From contig JAUZTG010000029.1 in the NCBI GenBank assembly GCA_030734395.1, forward strand, positions 5,580,001 to 5,644,000: a stretch of 64,000 nucleotides of DNA. Direction: 5' to 3'. The notes under the pieces were generated by a model. It was not told where the DNA came from. It searched no databases and saw nothing but the letters and a program-made list of their open reading frames with translations. How positions within the stretch are numbered: the first letter of the stretch is position 1; every line of letters begins with the position of its first letter. The translations under genes and the position numbers were made by a program. Origin of the DNA: Sarocladium kiliense (taxonomy: Eukaryota; Ascomycota; Sordariomycetes; Hypocreales; Sarocladiaceae). Positions 21,337 through 32,400 of the stretch are shown piece by piece.

Positions 21337-23006
21337 ATGGCAACTCGCAACGATACTACGGCGGAGCCTGAGCTCGACGTGAAAAACTCAGCTCTTCATG
21401 AGGAAGCCCCTCATGATGTTCACGACTCTGAAAAGGGCGCTGAGCAGCCACACGATGCTATCCTTGCTCTCAATGACCCCGATTGGCGAGTCAAAGAGAA
21501 GAAGCTTGTGCGGATTCTCGATTGTACCTTACTCCCGATGCTTTGGATTCTTTACCTCTTCAACTACCTCGATCGAACCAGCATCGCACAAGCTCGCCTC
21601 AACAGCTTCGAGGAGGATCTGGGACTCAAGGGCAACCAGTTCAACACTGCTGTCTCTGTTCTCACGGCTGGGTACGTCTACAAATGTCCCTGCTGCAAAA
21701 GTCAAGATACTAACGTGCCTTTTCTTATAGTTATATGGCTGCTCAACTTCCCTCAAACATGCTTATCACTCGTATCCGTCCCTCACTCTACCTGCCGGGC
21801 GCTGCTATCATCTGGTCGATTGTCTCCGCTTGCACTGCTGCTACCAAGAATTATTCTGGTCTCCTGGCAGTTCGAGTCTTCCTTGGTGTTGTTGAGGCAC
21901 CGCTATATCCAGGTATGTCGGCTTTGCTTGTTCATCCGAAGATTGCTTTCTAACGTACGGGTAGGAGCTGTGTATGTTATGTCCTGCTGGTATACCCGCC
22001 GAGAACTCGCCCTCCGCTATGCTGTTCTGTACACCGGATTAGTGTTGGCTATGGCTGTGTCTGGACTGATCGCTGCTGGAGTCTTTGCTGGACTTGACGG
22101 TACTGCCGGTTTGGCTGGTTGGCGTTGGCTCTTCATTCTCGAAGGCGCTGTTGGCTGTATCTTTGCCATCATTGCTATCTTCGTTTTGCCTGATTACCCC
22201 GATGCCAACACCGGCAGTGTTCGATGGTCCATGACAGAGGATCTTCGCAAGCTCGCGGCAGCAAGAATGCAAGCCGACCGTGTCTCAGAGCCTGAGAGCA
22301 AGCGCTCCGTCCTGGGTGGTCTGCGCCTTAGTCTAACAGACTACAAGACCTATATCTTCGTGAGCTTGGCTGATATCTACATCCTGGTACGAACTCGACT
22401 GACCTTGCAAAGATGCTCTTCAATCTTGGCATCACTGCTTCTTACGGTTTCAACAACTTCTTCCCGTCCATTGTTCAGGGCTTTGAGATGGGAACCCGGA
22501 CTATCACTCTTCTTCTGACCGCTCCACCGTATCTCCTCGGTGCCATCTGCTCGCTCTTCGTTTGCTGGAACAGTGATAGGATGAAGGAGCGTGGCTTCCA
22601 TATCATCGGTGGTGTCAGTGTCGCTATCGTTGGCTTCATCGTCTCTGCTGCTTCACTTCAACAGGCAGCGCGCTACGCTGCAGCCTTCCTCTACATTGGT
22701 GGCTTGTTCTCTGTCAACCCCTTGGTCTTTGCTTGGTGCCTCTCGACCCTGGCGAAGACCCCTGAGAAGCGTGCGGCTTCTGCTGCCATTGTTAATGTCT
22801 TCGGTCACATGGGCAACATCATGTCTCCTTACTTCTTCTTGAAGGACGAGCCTCGTTACCTCCCAGCTATGCTCACGATGATGGCCATGGCGGCTCTGAC
22901 GGTGACCATGGCTCTTGTAACCAAGTTCGTCCTCATTCGCGAGAACAAGAAGCTAAGGATTACTTCGGAGGAAAGAGGTGTTGCTTACAACCCATACACT
23001 CTGTGA
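21337..23006 (+). CDS. MFS permease, DAL5/TNA1-like (anion:cation symporter) family
   Basis: A second 12-helix ACS-family symporter, in four exons: 21337-21671, 21731-21912, 21965-22359 and 22413-23006, giving 501 residues. The N-terminal 60 residues are charged and cytosolic. Helix 1 carries the signature MLWILYLFNYLDRTSIAQAR, followed by GLKGNQFNTAVSVLTAGY. The second exon gives IIWSIVSACTAATKNYSGLLAVR and VEAPLYPGAVYVMSCWYTR. LLTAPPYLLGAICSLF and SDRMKERGFHII lie in the second half. Relatives carry nicotinate, phthalate-like or other carboxylates, but the substrate here is unknown. The third intron (22360-22412, donor GTGAGC, branch ACTGAC) is slightly less certain because the join point lies in a variable loop. 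The gene sits between a regulator and a lyase on the same side of a shared motif. Confidence 0.9.
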
Positions 23007-23915
23007 GCGTGGGGGTCCCTGTTCTCCTTGAGAGCATTGTCCCTGGATTTGGGGGCTGGATCAAGGTCTTTCGGTCTTAGCTAGACTTCCTATTCGTGGT
23101 AGAAATGATACTATTCGATGCCACATTATTGTACGCATTTTCTTTTCGTATTCTCTGTTAGTAATACCAAAGCAGCTGATCACCCGATCATTCTATGAAG
23201 ATGTCTCTGGCTGTGGCAATCGTAACAAAGCCGCCGGTATCGTTGTCGCTCACGTATCTGGTCCGACCATGCTTGCTTTCCATATTCCTTAGAATACTTT
23301 CCTTGTTTAATCGTTTTTGTAAACTATGACTTACTTGAGCTTTGTTCACTGGTCCTGGGAGCTTATACTGGGCAAGATTGTGCTGTGGATGCAATGCCGA
23401 ACAGGCGTAGGGGATGACACAGTCCACTACGGCATTCGAGTGACGAGATTCCCGCAGACAATCTCCCAGACTCTATGACCTGATCCAACCATTTGCAAAA
23501 CTTAGCTTCAAGAATGTACCCACCTATTATGCTTACTTACTGCACCATAGAGCATCATCCCAGGCTAGTTGTCCTCACGTATGGGTCTACTCCGTATTCC
23601 GCTATTCCGTGCACCCTCACAGAGTTCGTGCTGTGTCATTCCTATTCCGAAAATCCACACATCGCATCACACGACTGTAGACCAAGAGTCGGATCATTGC
23701 CTCAAGTGGCTCGCAATGGTCTGCGGAGGGTCTTGGTTCGCGAAAATGGAGAAGCTTGCGCTTACCGATTTGGAGGTCCATGTTGGGCTTCCGGTCCGAA
23801 ATCATTCATATTCGTGGTATAACCTTCATCCTGGCCCATACACATGCTAAATGCGGCTCACTTCCAAAGTCTTTTCTCAATTAAACGGTCCTGTACATCG
23901 TGTCTTGCATGCAAC
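23007..23915. promoter_or_regulatory. Intergenic, lyase promoter
   Basis: No gene seen in these 909 bases. It holds the 3' flank of permease 2 and, at 23595-23610, an inverted copy of the 16-bp CGG motif found in the regulator/permease promoter. Confidence 0.6.
23595..23610 (-). promoter_or_regulatory. Inverted copy of the CGGAATAG tandem motif, upstream of the lyase
   Basis: The minus strand reads ACGGAATAGCGGAATA, identical over 16 bases to 20923-20938, and is followed directly by another CGG. It lies about 305 bases upstream of the lyase start. Confidence 0.65.
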
Positions 23916-25578
23916 ATGTCTTCCGCAACAGTTTTTGACTCGGTTCTCTTCGGGAACATCTTCGGAACCCACGAGGTTCGCGAGTGTTTCTCGGAGAGAT
24001 CGTATGTCGCCAACATGATCGAGGCTGAGTGTGCGCTTGCCGAAGCTGAAGAAGCTGAAGGGGTTATTCCAGCTGGAACTGCAGCAGTCCTTCGAAAGAA
24101 TTCGGATGTGTCCAAGATCGACTGGAAGCTACTCGCAGAGCGCGCCGAGATTGTTGGGTATCCGGTCTTGGGCCTTGTTGAGCAAATGTCAACCTGGTGT
24201 CCTGAAGAGCATGGTGAGCCACCGCCTTCAAACAGTTTGAACAACGAGAGCTAAAGTCGTGCTACAGCTGGTTACATCCACTGGGGAGCTACGACACAAG
24301 ACATCATGGATTTAGCATCAATGCTCCAGATGCGTTCCGGCCTGGTCATTGTTGAGCGTTTGCTTCACAAGGTGATCGCTGCACTGACGGCCATGTCGGC
24401 CAAGTACCGTTCCACCCCTATGGCTGGCCGAACTCACCTCCAACACGCCCTCCCAATCACATTCGGATACAAGTGTGGTGTATGGCTTGCTGGCCTTCGG
24501 AGGCATGCGGAGCGTCTTGAACAGATCAAGGAGAGGTGTCTGTTGGTCCAGTTCGGTGGCGCTGCAGGAACTCTGGCGTCCCTCGGCGACGCCGGTATCC
24601 GTGTTCGCAAGCGCCTCGCTTCTATCCTTGACCTGCGTGATCCTATCATCACATGGCATGTCGCCAGGGACTCGGTTGCTGAGATTATAAATTACCTGGC
24701 TCTGGTTGGAGGCACCCTCGGCAAGATTGCCCTCGATATCATGATCATGTCCTCCAATGAGCTCAACGAGGTAAGGCTGATACCCTGTCTCACAATGTTG
24801 TCGCAGTATTATGTTGGAGGAAGGGACTGACAACGTCTCCTAGGTCGCTGAGCCCTACGTCCCACACCGCGGAGCCTCCTCAACCATGCCTCAAAAGCGA
24901 AACCCTATTTCCAGTGAAGTAATCCTGGCTCAATCAAAGATCCTCCGAGCACAAGCTGGTCTTGTTCTGGATGGCATGATCTCGGACTTTGAGCGTGCTT
25001 CTGGGCCATGGCATCTCGAATGGGCTGCCATTCCCACAGCCTTCATCTCCATTGTCGGCTCTCTACACCAGGCCGAGTTTGCTCTCTCTGGCCTCCAGGT
25101 CAACGAAAAGGAAATGCTCAGCAACCTCGAGTCAACGCGAGGCCTCATCGTCGCTGAGTCAGTGATGATGGCCCTTGCCAACTTCACAGGTCGTCAAGAG
25201 GCGCATGAGATTGTCTACAACGGGTGTGTTGACGCACACGAGAACAACAAGGCTCTGATTGAATCTCTACGAGAGATCCCAATCGTTGTCAAGCACATTA
25301 ACGACGAAACCCTCCAAAGGCTATGTGACCCGACCAAGTATATGGGCACCTGCCAAGAGATGGTTGACGAGCTTCTCCTCAGTGGCAAGCTCTCACAACT
25401 CAACGGCCACTCAGATGGCCATTCTAATAACTTACACGTAAACGGACTTTCCAATGGTCATGTTAATGGGTGTGCTGGAAACACGACTCAAACCAATGGC
25501 CATCAAGATGTGCTTTCCCAAACAAACGTCACCGGAGCGCTGGATGACAGGGAGGGCACCAAGGTGTCCTTATGTTAA
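23916..25578 (+). CDS. Fumarase-superfamily lyase, 3-carboxy-cis,cis-muconate cycloisomerase (PcaB)-like
   Basis: Belongs to the fumarase/aspartase superfamily, closest in visible motifs to bacterial PcaB, the beta-ketoadipate pathway cycloisomerase, and to adenylosuccinate lyase. Exons 23916-24213, 24268-24770 and 24844-25578 give 511 residues. Motifs in order: IHWGATTQDIMD near 103; MAGRTHLQHALPITFGYK with the catalytic-site His region near 145; LLVQFGGAAGTLASLGD; WHVARDSVAEI; and the signature loop GASSTMPQKRNP at about 277-288 bearing the catalytic Ser. After the core, residues from about 453 form a low-complexity Asn/Gly/His tail (LNGHSDGH, SNGHVNG, TNGHQ), absent from bacterial relatives. 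Classical fungal carboxymuconate enzymes are a different fold, so the true substrate is unknown. Its neighbours and shared promoter motif suggest a role in using an imported acid. Confidence 0.85.
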
Positions 25579-25983
25579 CTATCTAGTTTAGCATATCATC
25601 ATTAATGTTATCTGCATACAAAAATCTTATCTTCCTCTCGCGTGGCTGCCAATCTATGTGCGTCGTCTGCATCGAAGCCTTGATGGCCTCTTTCCCGGGG
25701 CTTGTTTTGGATCAACACAGACTATGGGAAGCTGAAGTGATCTATTTTCTCAGATACTTGTTTGGACCTTAAGATTCAGCGATTGTGTATTCCACCAGAG
25801 GTAATACATTCAAGGGCGTGGACAGGGCACAATGGTCTCAGTCGCTGGGTGACTTACAGACTTACACGGGCATTGGTCAACCCCCACCCTGGTCATTTGG
25901 GCAGACGTCGTGGGGCGCATCGAGCTCCTGGCTCAACCTCCCATCTCCATCATTACCACCCTCGCCGGCTGTCATCTCTGACC
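25579..25983. other. Intergenic, 405 bases
   Basis: No gene seen. It holds the 3' flank of the lyase and the promoter of the TRAPP subunit gene. Confidence 0.55.
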
Positions 25984-26607
25984 ATGACTGCCGCAATCCC
26001 CTCCATCGCTTGTCTAGGCGTCATTGGGCGCAATGTGAGCTTCCCGTGACAGGTCTCTCAGTCGGACGGGCACGTCGCTGACAATTACTCGCTACAGAAC
26101 AACCCCCTCCACATTTCGATCTTCCCCTCGCACGACCCTGCGACGAACAGTTTCGCGCCAATCCGCACACCTCTCCAGTTCTCGCTCCTCCTCTCTTCCT
26201 CTATCGATGTATTCGACCTTCGTGCCCGTCAGAACGCAGCCTCCAACGTAGGTCTGTCTGGCGACCTCGGCCTCCTTCATGCAGTCGACGATCGTCTCGC
26301 CGCCTACGGATTCGAGACCAATACCGGTGTTCGCCTAGTATGCGTTGTCGATTCCCGCGGTAGAAGAGTCGATGCCGCGAATGCAGGGAAACTGGGGCCA
26401 GTGGGCGGCTTGAGGGACTCGGAGCTCAAAGTCGTGTTTCGAGCGATGCAGAATGCATGGGTGAGGCTAAGCCAGAATCCCTTCTTCGAGCCGGACGAGC
26501 ATTCACCCTTGGACGGAAGTGGAGGTGTCAAGATACGCAGTAGGAGGTTCGAGCAGGACATGCGGAGGATAGGAGATGGTTGGACTCCTGGCGTCACAAG
26601 TCTTTAA
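25984..26607 (+). CDS. TCA17: TRAPP complex subunit TRAPPC2-like (Tca17)
   Basis: Tca17/TRAPPC2L is a small longin-fold subunit of TRAPP II, the exchange factor for Rab GTPases at the Golgi. Exons 25984-26034 and 26098-26607 give 186 residues. Exon 1 has just 17 codons (MTAAIPSIACLGVIGRN), and splicing gives LGVIGRNNNPLHISIFPS, the conserved first strand and turn. The central FSLLLSSSIDVFDLRA and GLSGDLGLLHAVDDRLAAYGFETNTGVRLV match the family, as does the terminal helix (VFRAMQNAWVRLSQNPFFEPDE). The C-terminal 30 residues (SRRFEQDMRRIGDGWTPG) are typical of filamentous fungi. It converges on AFG1, with 110 bases between the stop codons. Confidence 0.87.
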
Positions 26608-26717
26608 GCGCCTCGGCATCCTGTCCGACTATTCAAATTAATGATACCCAACGCTTTCCACGTCTAAAAACGCGCCACCGCTATGTACAGCGAATTCCAC
26701 AGCCAGTATGCATCGAA

Positions 26718-28652
26718 CTACTCACTTTTCTTCAACCACTCTATCCTCCACTTCGACAGCCCTGCTGGCTCCTCCACGGCAATGCTTTCACCAACTCCCT
26801 CTCCGCCACCTGGGCTCCTACCGTACATCGGCTTCCATTCCAGACGCTTGGACACCTGACCTCCTTCCCAGTGCCTTGCATCGACAGGCAGCGGACGCCA
26901 CCAGTCACCATTTCGGGCGTGCCACTGCGCGCTGCAAAGCTCCCACAATCTGGAGACCCCACGTTTATAGGCGAAGCGTTCATCCTCTCCCGTGAAGGCG
27001 CCAGTGTTCCCAAAATCGATAGCCGGCCGCTTTCTTTGCTGCTCCAAGGGGCCAAAATCTGAGTCCTGGTCCGGATCGTATGTTGACGTTGGATTGGCTG
27101 TGTCATAGAAGCTGACGTTAGGTCGAAATGGCGACATCTGATCTTGATAGACCTCGGCAATGGTCTCGGAATAGGTTGCATCGTCGTCTGCGATGCCCTC
27201 GGTCTGGGCAGAAGAAGGAGGTCTCGGCTTTGTTGGGAAGAAGAGGTGATCAGGCGAGCTCTCTGCTCGGATCAGCAGCTTGCAACGGGCTTCATACAGC
27301 GCATCGAGAAGGGTAATGAACCGACGGGCCTCGTTCTTGAGAGAAAGTGTAAGAACAGGGATGTTGTCGATGATGAAGGTGTGGTAGGAGGAAGCCATAG
27401 TGATGTAGTCGGCGGGTCCAAAGGACTCGACGAGCTTCTCAAAATCCCAATAAACGCAACCTTGGTAAGAACGAGGAGTATGCACTCTGCGTCCATAAAC
27501 TATGAGATCGCTAGGCTGCCATGGGATAGGACCTTGGTCTGTCCATGAAGCGGCTGCATTGACTTGTTTTGACCATGGATCCGTCTCATCGGCTGCTAGA
27601 AAGTAATGTCGCGGACGCTTTGTAAGTTCTTTGGTCTTTTCGTCGTCAATTTCTGTAGCGATGCCATCAACCGCAATCATGGCAGCAACATCCGCCTCTT
27701 CCTCCTCGACGTCGATCTCCTCTCGTCTGCGCCAATCCGTGGCTCCCTCCATCTGCCAAAAGTCACATCTTGCCTTCAGGACTTCCAAAAAGTTAGCGAA
27801 ATCGCTGCTTTGTCCGTAGAGCTCTCCTTTCATGCCACGACCAGCGCCAAATATCCTCCGAATAAGGCCTTGGCTTGGTGCCGGTGCATAGTCCATGCCT
27901 GTGGCTTTTTGCAGCTCCTCTGGCATGCGGTTAGAGCTCGCGACGAGAACCCCGCCGAGCTGGAAGAAGGCGATGAAAAGGTGACTGAGAATCTTGCTGG
28001 CTGCGCGATCGGGGAGCTGGAACTCGTCGAGGAAAAGGATGGGAGACTCATCAACCAATTTTTTGGCGAGCCGTAACAGAGAGTATTCTGTTTCACTGCT
28101 TGCAGATGACTCTTGGTCGTAAGGACGGCTCTTGCGGTGGCTTTCGAGCTGAGAAAGCGCGTAAAGCATGAAGGTGTTGAAGTGCCAGCGCCTCTTCCTC
28201 TCTGTCGGTAAGCCATCGGCGAGCAGGTCTAGAAGCATGGATTTGCCTGTTCCAACCTCTCCAGAGAGGAAGAGACCCTTTGGCGAGTCTATCTCCATGG
28301 CCGTCTCATAATTCGTTAGCACCCTCGTCATAGCGAGGCTGTCCCTCCCTTCTGGGGTGGACAGCAGGTGCTTGAACAAAGGATTGCGCCATATTGAATG
28401 GTGTTTAAGAGCCAAGATCCTCCCATCATCTTCATCCTCCGATGGCTTCCTCTCAGTGAGGCGAGCAACTTGATTGAGCCTTTCCCGGTACTCCGTATGT
28501 GGCGTATAATCCTTGATGCGAAGGTAGATCTTGTGCAGATGATGGGCGAGCCTGTATTGCGCAGGGTCTGGCGCGTAAATACCTGTAGAAACAAGAGACT
28601 TATACTTGACCAGCGGGTCAGTGATGGTGACCGCGGTTGAGAAGCGTCTCAT
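26718..28652 (-). CDS. AFG1: AFG1-like mitochondrial AAA-type ATPase (LACE1 family)
   Basis: Afg1/LACE1 is a P-loop ATPase of the mitochondrial inner membrane that promotes turnover of cytochrome c oxidase subunits. A single long exon gives 644 residues, longer than the roughly 500 of yeast because of inserts. Walker A is GEVGTGKS at about 131-138, and Walker B is PILFLDEF at about 204-211. The sensor-like SNRMPEELQ follows near 245. Also family-typical are RRWHFNTFMLYALSQLE, FGPADYITMASSYHTFIIDNIPVLTL and RRFITLLDALYEARCKLLIRA. Inserts rich in Asp/Glu lie near 310 and 480. The first eight residues (MRRFSTAV) could begin a short mitochondrial presequence. The C-terminal 80 residues, with WHARNGDWWRPLPVDARHWEGG, are common in fungal members. 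Confidence 0.92.
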   Translation of the reverse strand: MRRFSTAVTITDPLVKYKSLVSTGIYAPDPAQYRLAHHLHKIYLRIKDYTPHTEYRERLNQVARLTERKPSEDEDDGRILALKHHSIWRNPLFKHLLSTPEGRDSLAMTRVLTNYETAMEIDSPKGLFLSGEVGTGKSMLLDLLADGLPTERKRRWHFNTFMLYALSQLESHRKSRPYDQESSASSETEYSLLRLAKKLVDESPILFLDEFQLPDRAASKILSHLFIAFFQLGGVLVASSNRMPEELQKATGMDYAPAPSQGLIRRIFGAGRGMKGELYGQSSDFANFLEVLKARCDFWQMEGATDWRRREEIDVEEEEADVAAMIAVDGIATEIDDEKTKELTKRPRHYFLAADETDPWSKQVNAAASWTDQGPIPWQPSDLIVYGRRVHTPRSYQGCVYWDFEKLVESFGPADYITMASSYHTFIIDNIPVLTLSLKNEARRFITLLDALYEARCKLLIRAESSPDHLFFPTKPRPPSSAQTEGIADDDATYSETIAEVYQDQMSPFRPNVSFYDTANPTSTYDPDQDSDFGPLEQQRKRPAIDFGNTGAFTGEDERFAYKRGVSRLWELCSAQWHARNGDWWRPLPVDARHWEGGQVSKRLEWKPMYGRSPGGGEGVGESIAVEEPAGLSKWRIEWLKKSE

Positions 28653-29437
28653 TATCTTTTATCCAGATGAGAACGCCGCTGGCTTGGTGAACATTGTTGA
28701 CCTCGGTTGTTTGATGTGGATCGTTGGAAGGCATCATGACCTCAGCAAGCCTGCGTAGCTAAAGTCCTCAGAGGTCAGGAGCATGATCTTCGTTCCGCAT
28801 TTGCGACTGACCCAACTTTCATCATAATCAAGACCTTTATCAACTGACAATGGCAATTTCACATGCACTACACAGGTATAAAATCTCGCAAATGCTTTTA
28901 CATAGGAATGAGCTTCTTGATCTCCAAGGTACAGGGTATCTCTCCTGGCTGTGACGTGTAGATGTTCACCAGCTGGTGCTATTGACTGTGGCTTACGACA
29001 TGGGCCAATTGTGGCTGCTAGCACTGTGTGGCTGATCCACCTTCGCGCCTCACGGACCTGCAGCTATGGTCACCTTGTTGTTTTTCCTACCTATTGATCA
29101 CATCCAATAGCTTTGCGCCTCGCACCCATCCTTTCGTTGGCTTTGATCCTGCAGAGCCATTCATCCCTGTGTGCCTGGACCATTGCATCTTCTGCCGGAG
29201 CTGCGCAATCTGACCACCAGGTGACGCGCCAACCTGCAGCTACCGCCCGAATGCTGCCCAAGAAAATGTTACCGTGCTGTCAACCTTGAATTCCTTCACA
29301 CCTGACCTCACTTGCGACGACCAATCCATCCCGCGCCACCACGGCCGGCGACATTTTTCGGAGCAGCATCATATTTCCATCGAAAGTGACTCGAAACGAG
29401 ATTCGGCCATCGAAGAAGCGACTTTTCCCGAACGGTC
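28653..29437. other. Intergenic, divergent AFG1/NUP133 promoter
   Basis: No gene seen in these 785 bases; both flanking genes start here and read outward. Short open frames lack coding features. Confidence 0.55.
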
Positions 29438-32400
29438 ATGGCCTCCTCTAACGCGGTCGAGGGCGGCGGCCCAGCAACGGCCACCCGTTCTCGACGTCGT
29501 CAGCGACCCAAGAGCTCAGAATCCCTGAACCAGCAACCAAAGGCCAAGCGCCAGAGGCTGCCGCTCACGGAGCAGACTTTTGTCAACCCCGACGTCCCAC
29601 AGGAGATGGCAGAGGTCAAGGATGATAAGGTCGCTAAACTGGGTTCTCGAACCAACGGCATCGAAAACTCCAACCGGCAACAACACAACCAGATTCAGTT
29701 CGCTGTGCGAAGAGAATCAAGCGGGCGCCCCAAGAAGCCGAAGCATGGCGATCGCGCGACAAACAAGGGCGACGGCAGCCTTCTCCTCGTACGTCCTCGG
29801 GCATGGACCACACCCTGCTAGCTTTACTATGACGGGAACTGACGTCCGTGTAGACAAGCACAAATGCGTACAACGTTAGTAGATTACCAGCGCTTCCAGA
29901 CAAGATTCGATCAGATTGGACTGGTATGTACAGATGGAAGGAACTGCATCGCTTTTAACTAACATGTATAGCGCACCAACATGCCGATGTCTCGTCGTTC
30001 GGATACGCTCTCAGCCTCACGCAGACCCATGCACTTGTCTGGCCCTACGCCTCAGCGTCACCATCTCCCGAGACCTTCACATTTACGTTACCGTCCACCT
30101 CGAAGCCGAACGACCCTTTGCCTGTCGGCAGCCTGGTATCACCACCTGCAGCATCTAGCGAGCCTGGTCTTGTGGTTGTCATGGCTGGAAGCGGCAGAGT
30201 GGTCTATTGGGAAACGATTTCCAGTGCTGCAACCTTCGCATTCATCAACAAGGATCGATCGGGTGTCGAGGGAGTGGTTTCGGGGATGTCAACTGGCGAG
30301 AAGGTCGTTGCAATCACTAATGCGGAGTCTGCCGGCTTTGTGTTGACGTTCAACACTGGTCGGCTGGCTTTCATGACTGTCCGTGACAGCCATGGACGGC
30401 CAGCAATCTCCGTACAGTTTCTCCAAGCAGGTCTCTCAGCATCATCGAGTGGCATCTTTGGAAGCATTCGCCAAGCGCTGTCGCATCTCTCCATCCGGGG
30501 CGACGTTGCTGCTGTTCGAGCAGATCGGTCATCGAGGGTTGGAGAGCGCAACATTGTGGCGTTGACCAAGAAGGCGCGACTGCAGGCTTGGCGCCTCCAT
30601 CGATCTGGTCATTACGAGTCTCTTGGAGATTCCGATGCTAGAGAGGACATCATTGCTGCGATCCATGAGTATGACCAAGCTAGCAGAGATTTCCCTGCTG
30701 AGTCTTTCGAAGCCCTCGATCTCACCTACGTCCCTCAAGGCCTGGAACCCAAGTATCTCGACCTTACACGCCTCAGCTCAGCTATCAGCCATGATGACCC
30801 CCAAGTACAGCATGTACTTCTCCTAGCAAGTTTCACCAAGAGGACAACTGCCCGGTACGTCTTGGTGGAACTTGTTCTTGAATCGGGCAGGTGTCATGTT
30901 GGCATGATCCGCCCTCTCACTTCCTACGCAACACCCAGTCCTGTACCCTCCGACCCCCAAGTTGGCCGCCCGCGCATCTACCTCCCTCGTCCCGCCCTTG
31001 TAGCATATGCTGTATTCGACCGCGCGGCAGTTATTGCATCTGTGGCAGTTCCACCGGAATCGCCAGAGTCGCAGCTTCAATCGGATAGCCACATCCTTCC
31101 ACCAACGTTTGAAGATGTCATCGACTTTAGGGAAGACGGTCACGATATTTTGGGTTCTGGTATCGAGGAAATCCCGGCTGTATCACACAGCCATGAGGAA
31201 AGCCGACTCCAGCGTCAACGAAGCAAGAATCCGGCTGCCATCTTGCTAGTTCGAGGCGCTGGTACCGTGCGGATTATCACCACCGACATCGACAAACTTG
31301 CTAGCGACCAACCGCCCAAAGTCTCTGCAAAGAGCAAGATGGAACAAGCAGTGTTCTTCGGCATGAAGGCAGACAATCCTCTGATCTTTGATGCACGAAC
31401 GGAGACCAAGTTCTCAAGAGAAGAGACATCGGCTGCAGCCTTGGAAGTCAGCCATGAAATTCTCAGCTCGACAACTTCCCACCTAGCGGCCTTGCCACCG
31501 TCCATGGAGGACAATCTCAGAGCACGGTCAAAGGCTATGGAGCGCTTGATGAGTCACCTTGAAGCTATTGATGCGAATCTCGACCGTAAAACTCGATGGA
31601 GTCTGCTTTATAATGCTGAGAAGATGCATGTTGCTGTTCTGATGTGGCGTCTGCACGAGGACTTCACAGCTGCAAGACCAAGCAACGATAAGATCGACAT
31701 CCTCAAGTTCATCGTGGACTCCATTAATGAGGAACAGAAGAGCAACCCAAGTGCGCATATTGGCGAAGTTGATCCTATTCGCCATTGGTTCATCAACGAT
31801 GTGCACAGCATACAGTATCTCGTGGCTTGGGCGTACGAGCTTATCAAGACTTTCTGGAAGGAGAAATCTCTGAAGGAAAAGTTCTTGGATGAGGCGAAAC
31901 TCACAGTCATGATGCATGAGGCAGTCCAAATCAATGTTCGTGCTCATGTTGGCGCGCTCACATTCCGGAAGAATAACCTCGAGTTCTATGGACTCGGGTC
32001 TGAACAACTGCAGAATGGTATCCTAGTTGATGGATACGAAGGCCTCGAAGAACCATGGACTGGTTGCCACTTCGTTGCGAATAATGTCAAACGCCTTGTC
32101 GATCTCTCAATTGGATGGTGTGAGACACATCCTCACGTTGGAAAGCAAAAGACCCCAACAGAACCAGATCCGAAAGTTATGGCCAAAATTTTCGACGAGC
32201 TCCCTGCACTCATCGAAGTGATGCTCAGTGCTGCCCAGGAGTACGCCAGATGGGGTCAGGCCCAGTCAGAACCACAGACGAAGGAACGTGCCGCAAGTTT
32301 CGCGAAGCTCTACTCAGAGGCGCGGTATACCCTCACTACGGGGCTGGCAGATATGGAGAAGTGGGAGGAGGCCGCCAGGATAGCGGAAAGGCACGAAAGC

